Shown piece by piece: positions 35,857 to 43,908 of a DNA stretch of 64,000 bases; the first letter of the stretch is position 1; each line of letters begins with the position of its first letter. Made by a program: the position numbers and the translations under genes. The stretch comes from Brachybacterium ginsengisoli. Its GTDB lineage: Bacteria; Actinomycetota; Actinomycetes; Actinomycetales; Dermabacteraceae. Below the pieces are notes generated by a model, which was not told the origin of the DNA, searched no databases, and worked only from the letters and a program-made list of their open reading frames with translations. The stretch lies in the NCBI RefSeq assembly GCF_002407065.1, contig NZ_CP023564.1, forward strand, positions 1,364,001 to 1,428,000. Direction: 5' to 3'.

Positions 35857-35877
35857 CCGGCCCCGATCCGGGGCCGG
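35857..35877 (+). terminator. Hairpin terminator before pseI
   Basis: Perfect CCGGCCCC / GGGGCCGG stem (8 bp, 5-nt loop) 5 nt after the preceding stop codon and just upstream of the pseI -10 box. It probably ends the glycosyltransferase transcript. Confidence 0.65.
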
Positions 35878-35896
35878 TGACGTGCGGTGATTCCGG

Positions 35897-35902
35897 TACG
35901 AT
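35897..35902 (+). promoter_or_regulatory. -10 box for pseI
   Basis: TACGAT followed by 6 nt and ATG 35909, with no Shine-Dalgarno. pseI appears to have its own leaderless promoter. Confidence 0.55.
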
Positions 35903-35908
35903 CGCCCC

Positions 35909-36982
35909 ATGCCTCTCAGCCAGAACGGTTCCCCCAAGTCCCTTCAGATCGGCGACCTGCAGGTCGGCGAGAGCCACCGGCCCTTCGTCGCCGCGGAGAT
36001 GTCCGGCAACCACAACGGTGATCTCGGCCGGGCGCTCGCGATCGTCGATGCGATCGCGGAGACCGGCGCCCCGGCGATCAAGCTCCAGACCTACACGGCG
36101 GACACGATCACGATCGACGCCGACGGCCCCGCATTCCGCATCACCGACAGCCACGGGCTGTGGGGCGGTCGCAACCTGTACAGCCTCTACCAGGAGGCGC
36201 ACACCCCCTGGGAGTGGCACGAGGCGATCTTCGCCCGCGCCCGCGAGCACGGCATGATCCCGTTCTCCAGCCCCTTCGACGCCACCGCCGTCGACCTGCT
36301 GGAGGACCTCGGGGCCGAGGTCTACAAGATCGCCTCCCTCGAGATCGGCGACATCCCGCTGCTGCGCACCGTGGCCCGCACCGGCAAGCCGGTGATCCTC
36401 TCCACCGGCGCGGCGGACGCCGCGGACGTCGACCTCGCCGTCGCGACGATCCGGGCCGAGGGCAACGACCAGATCGCCGTGCTCGGCTGCACCTCCTCGT
36501 ACCCCGCCACCGCAGAGGCGTCCAACCTCCGCACCATCCCGGTGCTGCGCGACACCTGGAAGGTGGTCAGCGGCCTCTCCGACCACACCAAGGGCATCGG
36601 CGTGAGCGTCGCGGCCGTGGCCTTCGGCGCCGCGATCCTCGAGAAGCACGTGACGCTGCGTCGCGCCGACGGCGGGGTCGACTCCGACTTCTCCCTCGAG
36701 CCCGAGGAGCTCAAGGCGCTGGTCGACGAGTCCTACGCCGCGTGGCTCGCGCTCGGCGAGGTGCACGTGGGTCCCGTGGCGAGCGAGGCCGAGAGCCAGC
36801 GGCTGCGCCGCTCCCTGTTCGTGGTGGGCGACGTCCGCGCCGGGGAGACGGTCACCGAGGAGAACGTGCGGTCGATCCGCCCGGCCGGCGGCCTCGAGCC
36901 GCGCTACCTCGACATCGTGCTCGGCCGCACCTTCACCCAGGACGTGAGCCGGGGGACCCCGCTCAGCTGGGATCTCGTCTGA
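35909..36982 (+). CDS. pseI: Pseudaminic acid synthase (NeuB family)
   Basis: 357 residues. It condenses 2,4-diacetamido-trideoxy-L-altrose with phosphoenolpyruvate to give pseudaminic acid. The TIM barrel has AEMSGNHNGDLGRALAIVDA, AIKLQTYTADTIT, the PseI-type stretch GLWGGRNLYSLYQEAHTPWE, PFSSPFD, YKIASLEIGDIPLL and GLSDHTKGIGVS. A C-terminal antifreeze-like SAF domain (~285-350) has RRSLFVVGDVRAGETVTEEN. The LWGG..LY.LY..A.TPWEW signature favours PseI over NeuB or LegI. Its 3' end overlaps the convergent pseG-pseH gene by 20 bp. Confidence 0.88.
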   Translation: MPLSQNGSPKSLQIGDLQVGESHRPFVAAEMSGNHNGDLGRALAIVDAIAETGAPAIKLQTYTADTITIDADGPAFRITDSHGLWGGRNLYSLYQEAHTPWEWHEAIFARAREHGMIPFSSPFDATAVDLLEDLGAEVYKIASLEIGDIPLLRTVARTGKPVILSTGAADAADVDLAVATIRAEGNDQIAVLGCTSSYPATAEASNLRTIPVLRDTWKVVSGLSDHTKGIGVSVAAVAFGAAILEKHVTLRRADGGVDSDFSLEPEELKALVDESYAAWLALGEVHVGPVASEAESQRLRRSLFVVGDVRAGETVTEENVRSIRPAGGLEPRYLDIVLGRTFTQDVSRGTPLSWDLV

Positions 36983-38459
36983 CCAGCACGTCGAAGTCGC
37001 CGTCGTCGCGGGCGGGATCGAGCTGGTAGCCCGCTCGGGCGAACAGCCGCTGGGACGGCACATTGCCGGGCAGCACCGCCGCGACGACGGTGGCCTCCGG
37101 GTGGTCCTGATCGAAGGCGTCCTCGCCGGCGGCCAGGACGGCCCGCGCCAGGCCGTGGCCCCGTGCCTCCGGGGCGAGGGTGATCGAGACCTCCCACTCA
37201 GCGGCGTCGGGGGCGTCCAGGGCGTCGAAGCGCACGGTTCCCACCGGGGCCCCGCCCCGCTCGACGACGTACAGCAGCCGCCGCGGATCCTCGAGGATCC
37301 GCTGGTACCACTGCGAGTGCCCCTCCCAGGAGACGCGCTCGGTGGACCGTGAGACCTCGCGGGTCTCGGGGTCGTTGCGCCATCTGAGCAGGAGCTTGGA
37401 GTCCGCGAGGGCGGCGGGGCGCGCCGCCACGGGGGCGGCGTGCTCTCCGATGCGCCGCTGGAGGGCCTGCGTCCAGGCGGCGACGATGCGGCCGGCCCCC
37501 TGGCCGTCCACGAGGGTGCGGCCGGTCTCCGCCCAGGACCGTCCGGAGCGCAGATCGGCCACGGCCGACTCCACCGCGACGCGCGCCGCCTGCGGATCGT
37601 CCCGCACCTCGGCCAGCGTTCCCAGCCCGCGGGCGATGCCCACGTCGAGGGCGGCCTCGTAGCCGGCGCGCTGGTTCTCCACCACGGCGACCAGCAGGCT
37701 CGGCACGCCGATGCATGTGAGCTCCCAGGCCGTCGTCCCGGCGGCGCTGACCACCAGGTCCGCGTCGGCGGCCCGGTCGAGGAAGGCGGGGGAGGGGGCG
37801 ATCAGCTCGACCTCCCGTCCTGCCTCCTCGCGCACCGCGTCCCAGCTCTGCTCCGATGCGATCACGCCGACGTGCTCGACGCCGTCGGCGGCCACGCAGA
37901 GCGCGGCCAGGGTCCCGGCGGCGCCGGTCGCGTCGGTCCCGCCCATGACGATCAGCACCCGTGCGCCGCGGCTGACGTCGTGGACCTCGGAGGCTCGCCT
38001 CGCGCGCGCCGCGCGCACCTGGGCGCGCATCGGCGCGTAGTCGATGCCGAGCAGCACCGTGCCGCTGCCGTCCTCCGGACGAGGGGCGTGCTCAGCACGG
38101 ATCGTCGAGTCGATGACGACGTCCGCCGGCCGTCGGCCGAAGGTCCCGTCCTCCATCGAGGACAGCAGCGCGCCGGTCGCGTGCACCTGGTCCCGTGCCT
38201 CGGTGCCGGTCGGGTAGTCGTCCACATGGACGACGGTCGCACCCTGCTCGGCGGCGAGGATGCCGAGATCCGCAGGGGCCTCGGCGGTCTCCAGCCCGGC
38301 GTCGGCGAGCAGGCGCTCGGCCAGGGGGGACTCGATCGCGCCGACCACCACCACGCTGTGCCCGGCCTCGCGGGCGGCACCGGCGACGGAGATCGCCCGC
38401 ACCAGGTGCCCGATCCCGCCCGCGGCGCTCGCGTCGCAGCGGATGGCGACGTGGGTCAT
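36963..38459 (-). CDS. PseG-PseH fusion (UDP-sugar hydrolase + GNAT N-acetyltransferase)
   Basis: 498 residues. The N-terminal ~335 residues are PseG-like: CDASAAGGIGHLVRA with catalytic-type H18, VHVDDYPTG, VLIVMGGTDATGAAG and SAAGTTAWELTCIGVPSL (GT28-like UDP site). Residues ~345-498 are a PseH-like GNAT domain starting LLLRWRNDPETREVSRS, with the acetyl-CoA region APEARGHGLARAVLAAGE. PseH acetylates the 4-amino sugar; PseG then removes UDP. Fusing the two puts consecutive steps in one chain. The start ATG overlaps the upstream cytidylyltransferase stop by 4 nt. Confidence 0.88.
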   Translation of the reverse strand: MTHVAIRCDASAAGGIGHLVRAISVAGAAREAGHSVVVVGAIESPLAERLLADAGLETAEAPADLGILAAEQGATVVHVDDYPTGTEARDQVHATGALLSSMEDGTFGRRPADVVIDSTIRAEHAPRPEDGSGTVLLGIDYAPMRAQVRAARARRASEVHDVSRGARVLIVMGGTDATGAAGTLAALCVAADGVEHVGVIASEQSWDAVREEAGREVELIAPSPAFLDRAADADLVVSAAGTTAWELTCIGVPSLLVAVVENQRAGYEAALDVGIARGLGTLAEVRDDPQAARVAVESAVADLRSGRSWAETGRTLVDGQGAGRIVAAWTQALQRRIGEHAAPVAARPAALADSKLLLRWRNDPETREVSRSTERVSWEGHSQWYQRILEDPRRLLYVVERGGAPVGTVRFDALDAPDAAEWEVSITLAPEARGHGLARAVLAAGEDAFDQDHPEATVVAAVLPGNVPSQRLFARAGYQLDPARDDGDFDVLVRRDPS

Positions 38460-39196
38460 CCGTCCGCCATCTTCTTCTGGCGGACCCCGGCGTTGATGCG
38501 CGTGAGGTCGGGTCGCGTGCGCAGCAGGTCCACGACCTCGTGCCACGCCGGCGCGCGGTCCCCGAGCTCGGCGACGACCGCGTCGAGCATCTCGCCGTCC
38601 TCGGCGGTGTCCAGGGTGACGCGCAGGTCGTTGGCCGCCGGCTGGACCACCAGGCCCATGGTGCGGAACTGGCGCTTGCTGTCGTAGAGATAGGAGGTGA
38701 CGTGCGTGCGGTGGTAGCTCTCGGCCTCCGCGTCCGCGATCCGCAGCGCGTCCTTCGATGCGAGCTCGACGTCCATCCCGCGGGGCAGCGTCCGCACCAG
38801 GATGGTCGCGGCGTAGTCCAGGGACGGATCCGCGCGCCACATGCTCACCACGGAGGAGATCAGCGCCGGGTCCGCGAGAGGGCAGTCGGCGGTCAGCCGC
38901 ACAACGGCGTCCGCGCCGGTCTCCTCGAGGGCGAGCGCGAAGCGCGAGAGCACGTCGTCCTCGCTGCCGCGCACCACGGTCACCCCGAGCTCCTCGCCGA
39001 GAGCGGCGACCGCGTCGTCCCCCGCAGCGGTCGACGTCGCGATCACCACGTCGTCGACGCCTTCCGCCTCCTGGGCGGCGCGCACCACCCAGCCGAGGAC
39101 GGGGCGACCGCCGAGCGGTCGTAGCACCTTCCCGGGGAGCCGGGAGGACCCTGTTCGGGCTTGGATTACAGCGACAATTCGTGTTTCGGTCACCAT
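38456..39196 (-). CDS. SpsF-type cytidylyltransferase (probable CMP-pseudaminic acid synthetase)
   Basis: 246 residues. N-terminal nucleotidyltransferase signature VAVIQARTGSSRLPGK, then VRLTADCPLADP and LPRGMDVELASKDAL. This is the SpsF/NeuA-like cytidylyltransferase family, which can substitute for PseF. It should activate pseudaminic acid with CTP. ATG 39196 and GTG 39193 are both possible; GTG lies exactly 6 nt after CATTAT on the minus strand, suggesting leaderless initiation. Operon with the PseG-PseH fusion and divergent from pseB. Confidence 0.85.
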   Translation of the reverse strand: MVTETRIVAVIQARTGSSRLPGKVLRPLGGRPVLGWVVRAAQEAEGVDDVVIATSTAAGDDAVAALGEELGVTVVRGSEDDVLSRFALALEETGADAVVRLTADCPLADPALISSVVSMWRADPSLDYAATILVRTLPRGMDVELASKDALRIADAEAESYHRTHVTSYLYDSKRQFRTMGLVVQPAANDLRVTLDTAEDGEMLDAVVAELGDRAPAWHEVVDLLRTRPDLTRINAGVRQKKMADG

Positions 39197-39208
39197 GCCA
39201 TAATGGCA
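39196..39208. promoter_or_regulatory. Palindrome with overlapping divergent -10 boxes
   Basis: TGCCAT-A-ATGGCA, a perfect 6-1-6 palindrome. It contains CATAAT on the plus strand (for pseB, leader about 57 nt) and CATTAT on the minus strand (for the cytidylyltransferase). One repressor bound here could shut both halves of the pseudaminic-acid pathway. Confidence 0.55.
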
Positions 39209-39267
39209 CGCGCAGCCCCCGGGGAGCCCCCGGCGGCGTCTCCTCCCGCACGACGAAAGAGATACGC

Positions 39268-40257
39268 ATGTCGCTCCTCAACGGTGCATCAATCCTCGTA
39301 ACCGGTGGGACCGGATCCTTCGGCAAGGCCTTCCTGCGGGAGGTGCTCGACAACCACAACCCCCGTCGGGTCGTCGTGTTCTCGCGCGACGAGCTGAAGC
39401 AGTACGAGGTGCGCAACCTCTTCGGCAACGACCCCCGACTGCGCTGGTTCATCGGCGACATCCGCGACGAGCGCCGCCTCGCGCGCGCGCTGAAGGATGT
39501 CGACTACGTCGTCCACGCGGCCGCCCTCAAGCAGGTCGACACCGCGGAGTACAACCCCTTCGAGTTCGTCAAGACGAACATCCTGGGCAGCCAGAACGTC
39601 ATCGAGGCCTCCATCGACGCCGGCGTCAAGAAGGTCGTCGCCCTCTCCACGGACAAGGCCTCGAGCCCGATCAACCTCTACGGCGCCACCAAGCTGACCG
39701 CCGACAAGCTCTTCATCACCGGCAACCACTACGCGGCGAGCTACGACACCCGCTTCGCCGTGGTGCGCTACGGCAACGTCATGGGCTCCCGCGGCTCGGT
39801 CATCCCCTTCTTCCGCCGCCTCGGCGAGGAGGGCAAGCCGCTGCCGATCACGGACCTGACCTGCACCCGGTTCTTCATCACCCTGCCCCAGGCCGTCCAG
39901 ATGGTCATCGACACCTTCGAGCTGATGCAGGGTGGCGAGCTGCTGGTCCCGCGGATCCCCTCGATGAAGGTCACCGATCTGGCCCACGCCGTGGTGCCCG
40001 GCGCCGAGCTGGTCGACGTGGGCCTGCGCCCCGGCGAGAAGCTCCACGAGGAGATGATCAGCCCCGAGGAGGGCCGCCGTGCGGTCATGATCCAGGACGG
40101 CAAGTACTTCATCATCCAGCCCGACCTCGCGACCTGGGGCTACCAGCCGCCGGAGGGCGCGACGCCGGTCGAGCCCGGATTCTTCTTCCGCTCGGACTCC
40201 AACGACCAGTGGTACACCCAGGAAGAGATCGCCCAGATCATCGAGGAGGGGATCTGA
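39268..40257 (+). CDS. pseB: UDP-GlcNAc 4,6-dehydratase (inverting)
   Basis: 329 residues. First step of pseudaminic acid synthesis, with C5 inversion. The extended SDR fold has ILVTGGTGSFGKAFL at the N-terminus, HAAALKQVDTAEYNPFE, the catalytic region STDKASSPINLYGATKLTADK (T-DK and YxxxK) and YGNVMGSRGSVIPFF. The YEVRNLFGN-type segment after VVVFSRDELKQ is typical of PseB. AAAGAGA precedes ATG 39268. The stop is 1 nt before the pseC start. Confidence 0.93.
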   Translation: MSLLNGASILVTGGTGSFGKAFLREVLDNHNPRRVVVFSRDELKQYEVRNLFGNDPRLRWFIGDIRDERRLARALKDVDYVVHAAALKQVDTAEYNPFEFVKTNILGSQNVIEASIDAGVKKVVALSTDKASSPINLYGATKLTADKLFITGNHYAASYDTRFAVVRYGNVMGSRGSVIPFFRRLGEEGKPLPITDLTCTRFFITLPQAVQMVIDTFELMQGGELLVPRIPSMKVTDLAHAVVPGAELVDVGLRPGEKLHEEMISPEEGRRAVMIQDGKYFIIQPDLATWGYQPPEGATPVEPGFFFRSDSNDQWYTQEEIAQIIEEGI

Positions 40258-40258
40258 G

Positions 40259-41386
40259 GTGCTGCCGTACGGCCGTCAGTCGATCGATCCCGAGGACATC
40301 GCCGCCGTCGAGGCGGCGCTGCGCAGCGACTGGCTGACCACCGGTCCGGAGGTCGACCGGTTCGAGGCCGCCGTCGCGGCCCGCGCCGGCGTCGACCACG
40401 CCGTCTCCGTGACCTCGGGGACCGCAGCGCTCCACGTCGCCTACGCCGCCGCCGGCATCGAGCCCGGCGACGAGGTGGTCACCACGCCGCTCACCTTCGC
40501 GGCCACCGCCGCGACCGCCGCGCTGCTCGGCGCGAAGATCGTCTTCGCGGACGTCGATCCGGCGACCGGCAACCTGGACCCGGCCGCCGCCGAGGCCGCC
40601 GTGACCTCCCGGACCCGGGTGGTCGCGGGCGTGGACTACGCCGGCGTGCCGGTGGACGCCCCCGCGCTGCAGGACCTCGCCGCGCGCAAGGACCTGCTCT
40701 TCCTCGAGGACGCCGCGCATTCCATCGGCTCGACCCTCGACGGGAAGCCGGTGGGCTCGCTCGCCGATCTCACCACCTACTCGTTCTTCCCGACCAAGAA
40801 CCTCACCACCGCCGAGGGCGGCGCCGTGGTCACGGCCGACGAGGAGCTCGCCGCACGCGCCCGGGCGTTCAAGAACCACGGGCTGGTCCGTGATCGCTCG
40901 CTGCAGCGGACGCCCGATGAGGGCCCCTGGCACCAGGAGGTCCACAGCTTCGGCCTGAACTACCGCCTCCCGGACGTGCTGAGCGCCCTGGGCACCAGCC
41001 AGCTCACCCGTCTGGACGCCTTCGTGGCGCGCCGGGCGGAGGTCAAGAAGGCCTACGACGAGGCGCTCGGCGACCTCGACGGCGTGGAGATCCCCTTCGC
41101 CCCCGAGGGAGCGGCGCCCGCATGGCACCTCTACCCACTGCGGGTCCCCGCGGAGCGGCGTCGGGCGATCTTCGATTCGCTGCGCGAGCAGGGCATCGGT
41201 GTCCAGGTGAACTACATCCCGGCGTACTGGCACCCGGTCTTCGAGGACCTGGGCTACCAGCGGGGGATGTGCCCTGTCGCGGAGGACTACTACCGCCGCG
41301 AGATCTCGCTGCCGATGTTCCCGTCCCTGACCGACGCGGACGTCGAGAGCGTCATCGCAGCGACCCGGAAGGCTGTCGGAGCCTGA
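40259..41386 (+). CDS. pseC: UDP-4-amino-4,6-dideoxy-N-acetyl-beta-L-altrosamine transaminase
   Basis: 375 residues, DegT/DnrJ/EryC1 aminotransferase acting on the PseB product with glutamate as amino donor. N-terminal LPYGRQSIDPEDIAAVEAAL, SVTSGTAALHVAYAA, and FLEDAAHSIGST (PLP ring Asp). The Schiff-base lysine is K180 in YSFFPTKNLTTAEGG, matching the SFHPVK-type motif of PseC. The GTG start has GAGGAGGGG about 7 nt upstream. It ends the plus-strand pseBC operon, followed by a hairpin. Confidence 0.92.
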   Translation: MLPYGRQSIDPEDIAAVEAALRSDWLTTGPEVDRFEAAVAARAGVDHAVSVTSGTAALHVAYAAAGIEPGDEVVTTPLTFAATAATAALLGAKIVFADVDPATGNLDPAAAEAAVTSRTRVVAGVDYAGVPVDAPALQDLAARKDLLFLEDAAHSIGSTLDGKPVGSLADLTTYSFFPTKNLTTAEGGAVVTADEELAARARAFKNHGLVRDRSLQRTPDEGPWHQEVHSFGLNYRLPDVLSALGTSQLTRLDAFVARRAEVKKAYDEALGDLDGVEIPFAPEGAAPAWHLYPLRVPAERRRAIFDSLREQGIGVQVNYIPAYWHPVFEDLGYQRGMCPVAEDYYRREISLPMFPSLTDADVESVIAATRKAVGA

Positions 41387-41419
41387 TCCTCCGGACCATC
41401 GGGGGCTGAACCCCCACCC

Positions 41420-41453
41420 GTCGAGTGCGGCGCCGTCAGGCGTCGCACTCGAC
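41420..41453. terminator. Bidirectional terminator nested over a stop codon
   Basis: 15-bp stem GTCGAGTGCGGCGCC / GGCGTCGCACTCGAC (one G-U pair) with a 4-nt loop. The stop codon of the minus-strand DUF6541 gene (41436-41438) lies at the loop. A smaller GGGGG/CCCCC hairpin (41401-41415) precedes it. They terminate pseBC and the convergent unit. Confidence 0.75.
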
Positions 41454-43424
41454 CTGTATGAGGCGGGAGTGGTCGGTCTCGAACACCACGGGTCCCAGAT
41501 CGTCCCCGCCCTGGGAGATCGCGGTGAACGCGGGATCGAACTGGTAGAGCTGCTTCTCCTGGTACACGTACCCGATGCCCTGGTCCAGCAGCGCCCGGCA
41601 CTGCTCGGGGGAGGCGCCCGCGTGAGGCACCGCCGCGATCGCGGCCCGGTCCGCCTCCGTCAGCGCGACCCCCGCGACCGGCAGCTGGATGCTCAGGCCG
41701 TGCAGGGCGTACATGTGAGCAGCCCCGGAGTACGGGCTGGCGAGGATCGACAGGTTCGGATCGAGCTGCGGAGCCGCCTGCGCGAAGGCGGCGAGCTCAT
41801 CGGCCTGGAGGAAGCGACCGCGCCCCGGATACTCCATCGAGAGGTTCTTGGCGGCGTTGTCCAGGCGCGGAGGGATCGACAGGAGCGCCGCGACCAGGGC
41901 GAGCGCGATCAGCGCCGCGGCCAGCGGACGGCCGACGCGCCGTGACCCCAGGAGGTTCGCGCGGCGCAGCAGCCCCGCCCACGCCTGCAGGCCCGGCACC
42001 ACGAGCAGGATGGAGAGCATCGCCAGCGGCATGGCGAGACGATCCTGACCGCGGAAGAACAGCACCGAGAGGTTCAGCGGGGAGTCGACCGCGGCGTCGA
42101 AGTACATCAGCGCGATCACGAGCCAGGACACGCCGAGCCAACGCAGCGGGCCGCGCAGGCTTCTCACCAGCCCCGGCCACCACAGCACGGCGAGCAGCGC
42201 GCCGAGCGCCATCGGCCAGACGGTCAGCAGGCCCAGGGCGATCTCGCCGAGCGCGGACCACCAGGGCACCTGGAGCCCGCCGGAGAAGCCGGTGACCCGG
42301 GCGCCGAGCGGCGTGTACGTCAGCACGCCCACGGGGATCAGCGCGAGCACCGGCACGGCGATCAGCCAGGGACGACGGCGCCACAGCGGGAGCCCGGTGA
42401 CCGTCGAGAGCACAGCGAGCAGGATCAGCGCGGTGACGGAGACGTTCGGGTGGAGCAGGGCGAGGCCGATGCCGGCGAGGGCGACCGCTCCGAGCGCTGC
42501 GACCACGGCCGAGGGGCGGGGGCCCGGAGCGTCCTGCTCCGTCCCGGACGGGGAGGCCTCGACGGGAGGGAGCAGCGAGGCGAGAACGGTCCGCTGCGTG
42601 GCCGGCACGACCGCGTGCCACAGGGCCACGAGTCCGGCCAGCGCCCCGGGCAGCATCGCGAATCCCACGAGGTTGGGGACCGGCGAGAGATGGATCCACA
42701 GGTCGATCGGACTCGCCGGGATCAGCGCCGCCCCGACCGCGACGGCCGGCGGCGCCCACGGCACGGTGGGGAACACCGCGCGGGCCAGCATCGCCGATCC
42801 GAGGACCCACGGCACGAGGGCCAGCGCGAGCACGGCGCCGTTGAGCACGATCGGGATGTCGACGGCGGGGACCAGCGAGGCCAGGTCGTGGAAGGCGGCC
42901 GGGTACGAGGCGGCCCTCCCGGTGCTGCTCGCGATGGCGTTGAGCTCGAGGCTCGACCCGTTGCCGGTCAGCCGGATGTGCTGCAGCGCCGTGAGGTGGT
43001 AGAGCGTGTCGTAGCGCTCCAGGACCGCGTCGGCCCGCCCGGCGCGCAGCGCGATGGGCGCCACGCCCACCGCGAGCGCCGCGCCGAGCGCGCCCAGCCA
43101 TGCCGCGACCGTCGGGATCCCGGTGCGGGGGACCAGCGTCCCGTCGAGCACGGTCGAGGGCAGGCGCACGCCGCAGCGCGCGAGTCCCAGGGCGAGGAGG
43201 ACCAGGACGGCTCCGGCGGCCGTGAACGGCAGCAGCGTCCAGTCGATGCCGAGGGCCGGAGCGGCCATCGCGCCGATGCCGGCCACGGCCGTCCCGAGGG
43301 CCGGCGCCAGGGCGAGGGCCAGCCATCGGGACCCGCCCAGCGCCCGGACCGCGAGGTGGCCGGGGAGGTACGTCGCGAGGAGGACCAGCAGGACCGTGAA
43401 GACCAGGGAGATCAGGCCGGTCAT
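41436..43424 (-). CDS. DUF6541-type large membrane protein
   Basis: 662 residues with about fourteen hydrophobic segments, an extracytoplasmic loop containing ERYDTLYHLTALQHIRLTGN (~120-140) and a soluble C-terminal ~130 residues. The layout is GT-C-like: many helices, an early loop with acidic residues, and an extracellular C-terminal domain. This matches the actinobacterial DUF6541 family. It probably transfers or modifies a lipid-linked sugar at the outer face of the membrane. The start overlaps the DUF2304 stop by 4 nt. The C-terminus overlaps a terminator hairpin. Confidence 0.75.
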   Translation of the reverse strand: MTGLISLVFTVLLVLLATYLPGHLAVRALGGSRWLALALAPALGTAVAGIGAMAAPALGIDWTLLPFTAAGAVLVLLALGLARCGVRLPSTVLDGTLVPRTGIPTVAAWLGALGAALAVGVAPIALRAGRADAVLERYDTLYHLTALQHIRLTGNGSSLELNAIASSTGRAASYPAAFHDLASLVPAVDIPIVLNGAVLALALVPWVLGSAMLARAVFPTVPWAPPAVAVGAALIPASPIDLWIHLSPVPNLVGFAMLPGALAGLVALWHAVVPATQRTVLASLLPPVEASPSGTEQDAPGPRPSAVVAALGAVALAGIGLALLHPNVSVTALILLAVLSTVTGLPLWRRRPWLIAVPVLALIPVGVLTYTPLGARVTGFSGGLQVPWWSALGEIALGLLTVWPMALGALLAVLWWPGLVRSLRGPLRWLGVSWLVIALMYFDAAVDSPLNLSVLFFRGQDRLAMPLAMLSILLVVPGLQAWAGLLRRANLLGSRRVGRPLAAALIALALVAALLSIPPRLDNAAKNLSMEYPGRGRFLQADELAAFAQAAPQLDPNLSILASPYSGAAHMYALHGLSIQLPVAGVALTEADRAAIAAVPHAGASPEQCRALLDQGIGYVYQEKQLYQFDPAFTAISQGGDDLGPVVFETDHSRLIQVECDA

Positions 43425-43840
43425 CCGAGGTGCTCGTGCAGGGATCGCTCCCGGTACTCGGCAGGCGGCTCCGTCTCGTCCAGGGCGAGGCGCCGGGCGA
43501 GGTAGGTGGTGCGCTTCTCCGCGGCCTTCGTGCGGGCCTCCTGCAGGGCCAGGAAGCCCAGCAGCACCAGGACCGTGGCATAGAGCAGGAGATCGGCCCC
43601 GCGCCCCACTCCCACCAGGTGGGCCACGCGGGTCAGGAGCGTGGGGAACATGACGGCGAGCGCGGCGAAGATGGCGAAGGCGATGATCAGCAGCCGCCGG
43701 ATAGCCAGCTGCTTCGCGCCGCGCGTGAGGAAGAGCCAGGCGACGATCAGCACGATCCCTGCCATCAGCAGGAGCTGGATGATGAACGTGCGTCCGCCCA
43801 CCCCGAGTCCCGGGCCGAGAGCTAGAAGTATTTGGTCCAC
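43421..43840 (-). CDS. DUF2304 membrane protein
   Basis: 139 residues from GTG 43840. TACCCT lies 6 nt upstream on the minus strand, so this start fits leaderless initiation; an upstream in-frame start would overlap the promoter. Three hydrophobic helices (roughly 12-37, 45-65 and 73-95) precede a charged C-terminal tail with ARTKAAEKRTTYLARRLAL. DUF2304 proteins often accompany GT2 dolichol-phosphate-mannose-synthase-like enzymes; one is encoded divergently here. It may anchor or assist that enzyme. Coupled to DUF6541. Confidence 0.8.
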   Translation of the reverse strand: MDQILLALGPGLGVGGRTFIIQLLLMAGIVLIVAWLFLTRGAKQLAIRRLLIIAFAIFAALAVMFPTLLTRVAHLVGVGRGADLLLYATVLVLLGFLALQEARTKAAEKRTTYLARRLALDETEPPAEYRERSLHEHLG

Positions 43841-43846
43841 CTGAAC

Positions 43847-43852
43847 AGGGTA
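43847..43852 (-). promoter_or_regulatory. -10 box for DUF2304-DUF6541
   Basis: TACCCT on the minus strand with 6 nt to GTG 43840: leaderless promoter candidate in the 68-bp divergent gap. Confidence 0.45.
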
Positions 43853-43908
43853 TCCTCCTCGGGCGTCCGGGTTTCGTTCGCTGATCACCCCGTCCACGAG
43901 GAGAACCC

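Noticed and set aside
39268..41386. Legionaminic acid or bacillosamine pathway instead of pseudaminic acid
   Set aside because: The dehydratase is the short inverting PseB type, the synthase has the PseI signature, and the PseG-PseH fusion fits the Pse route; no LegB/PglF-type membrane dehydratase is present.
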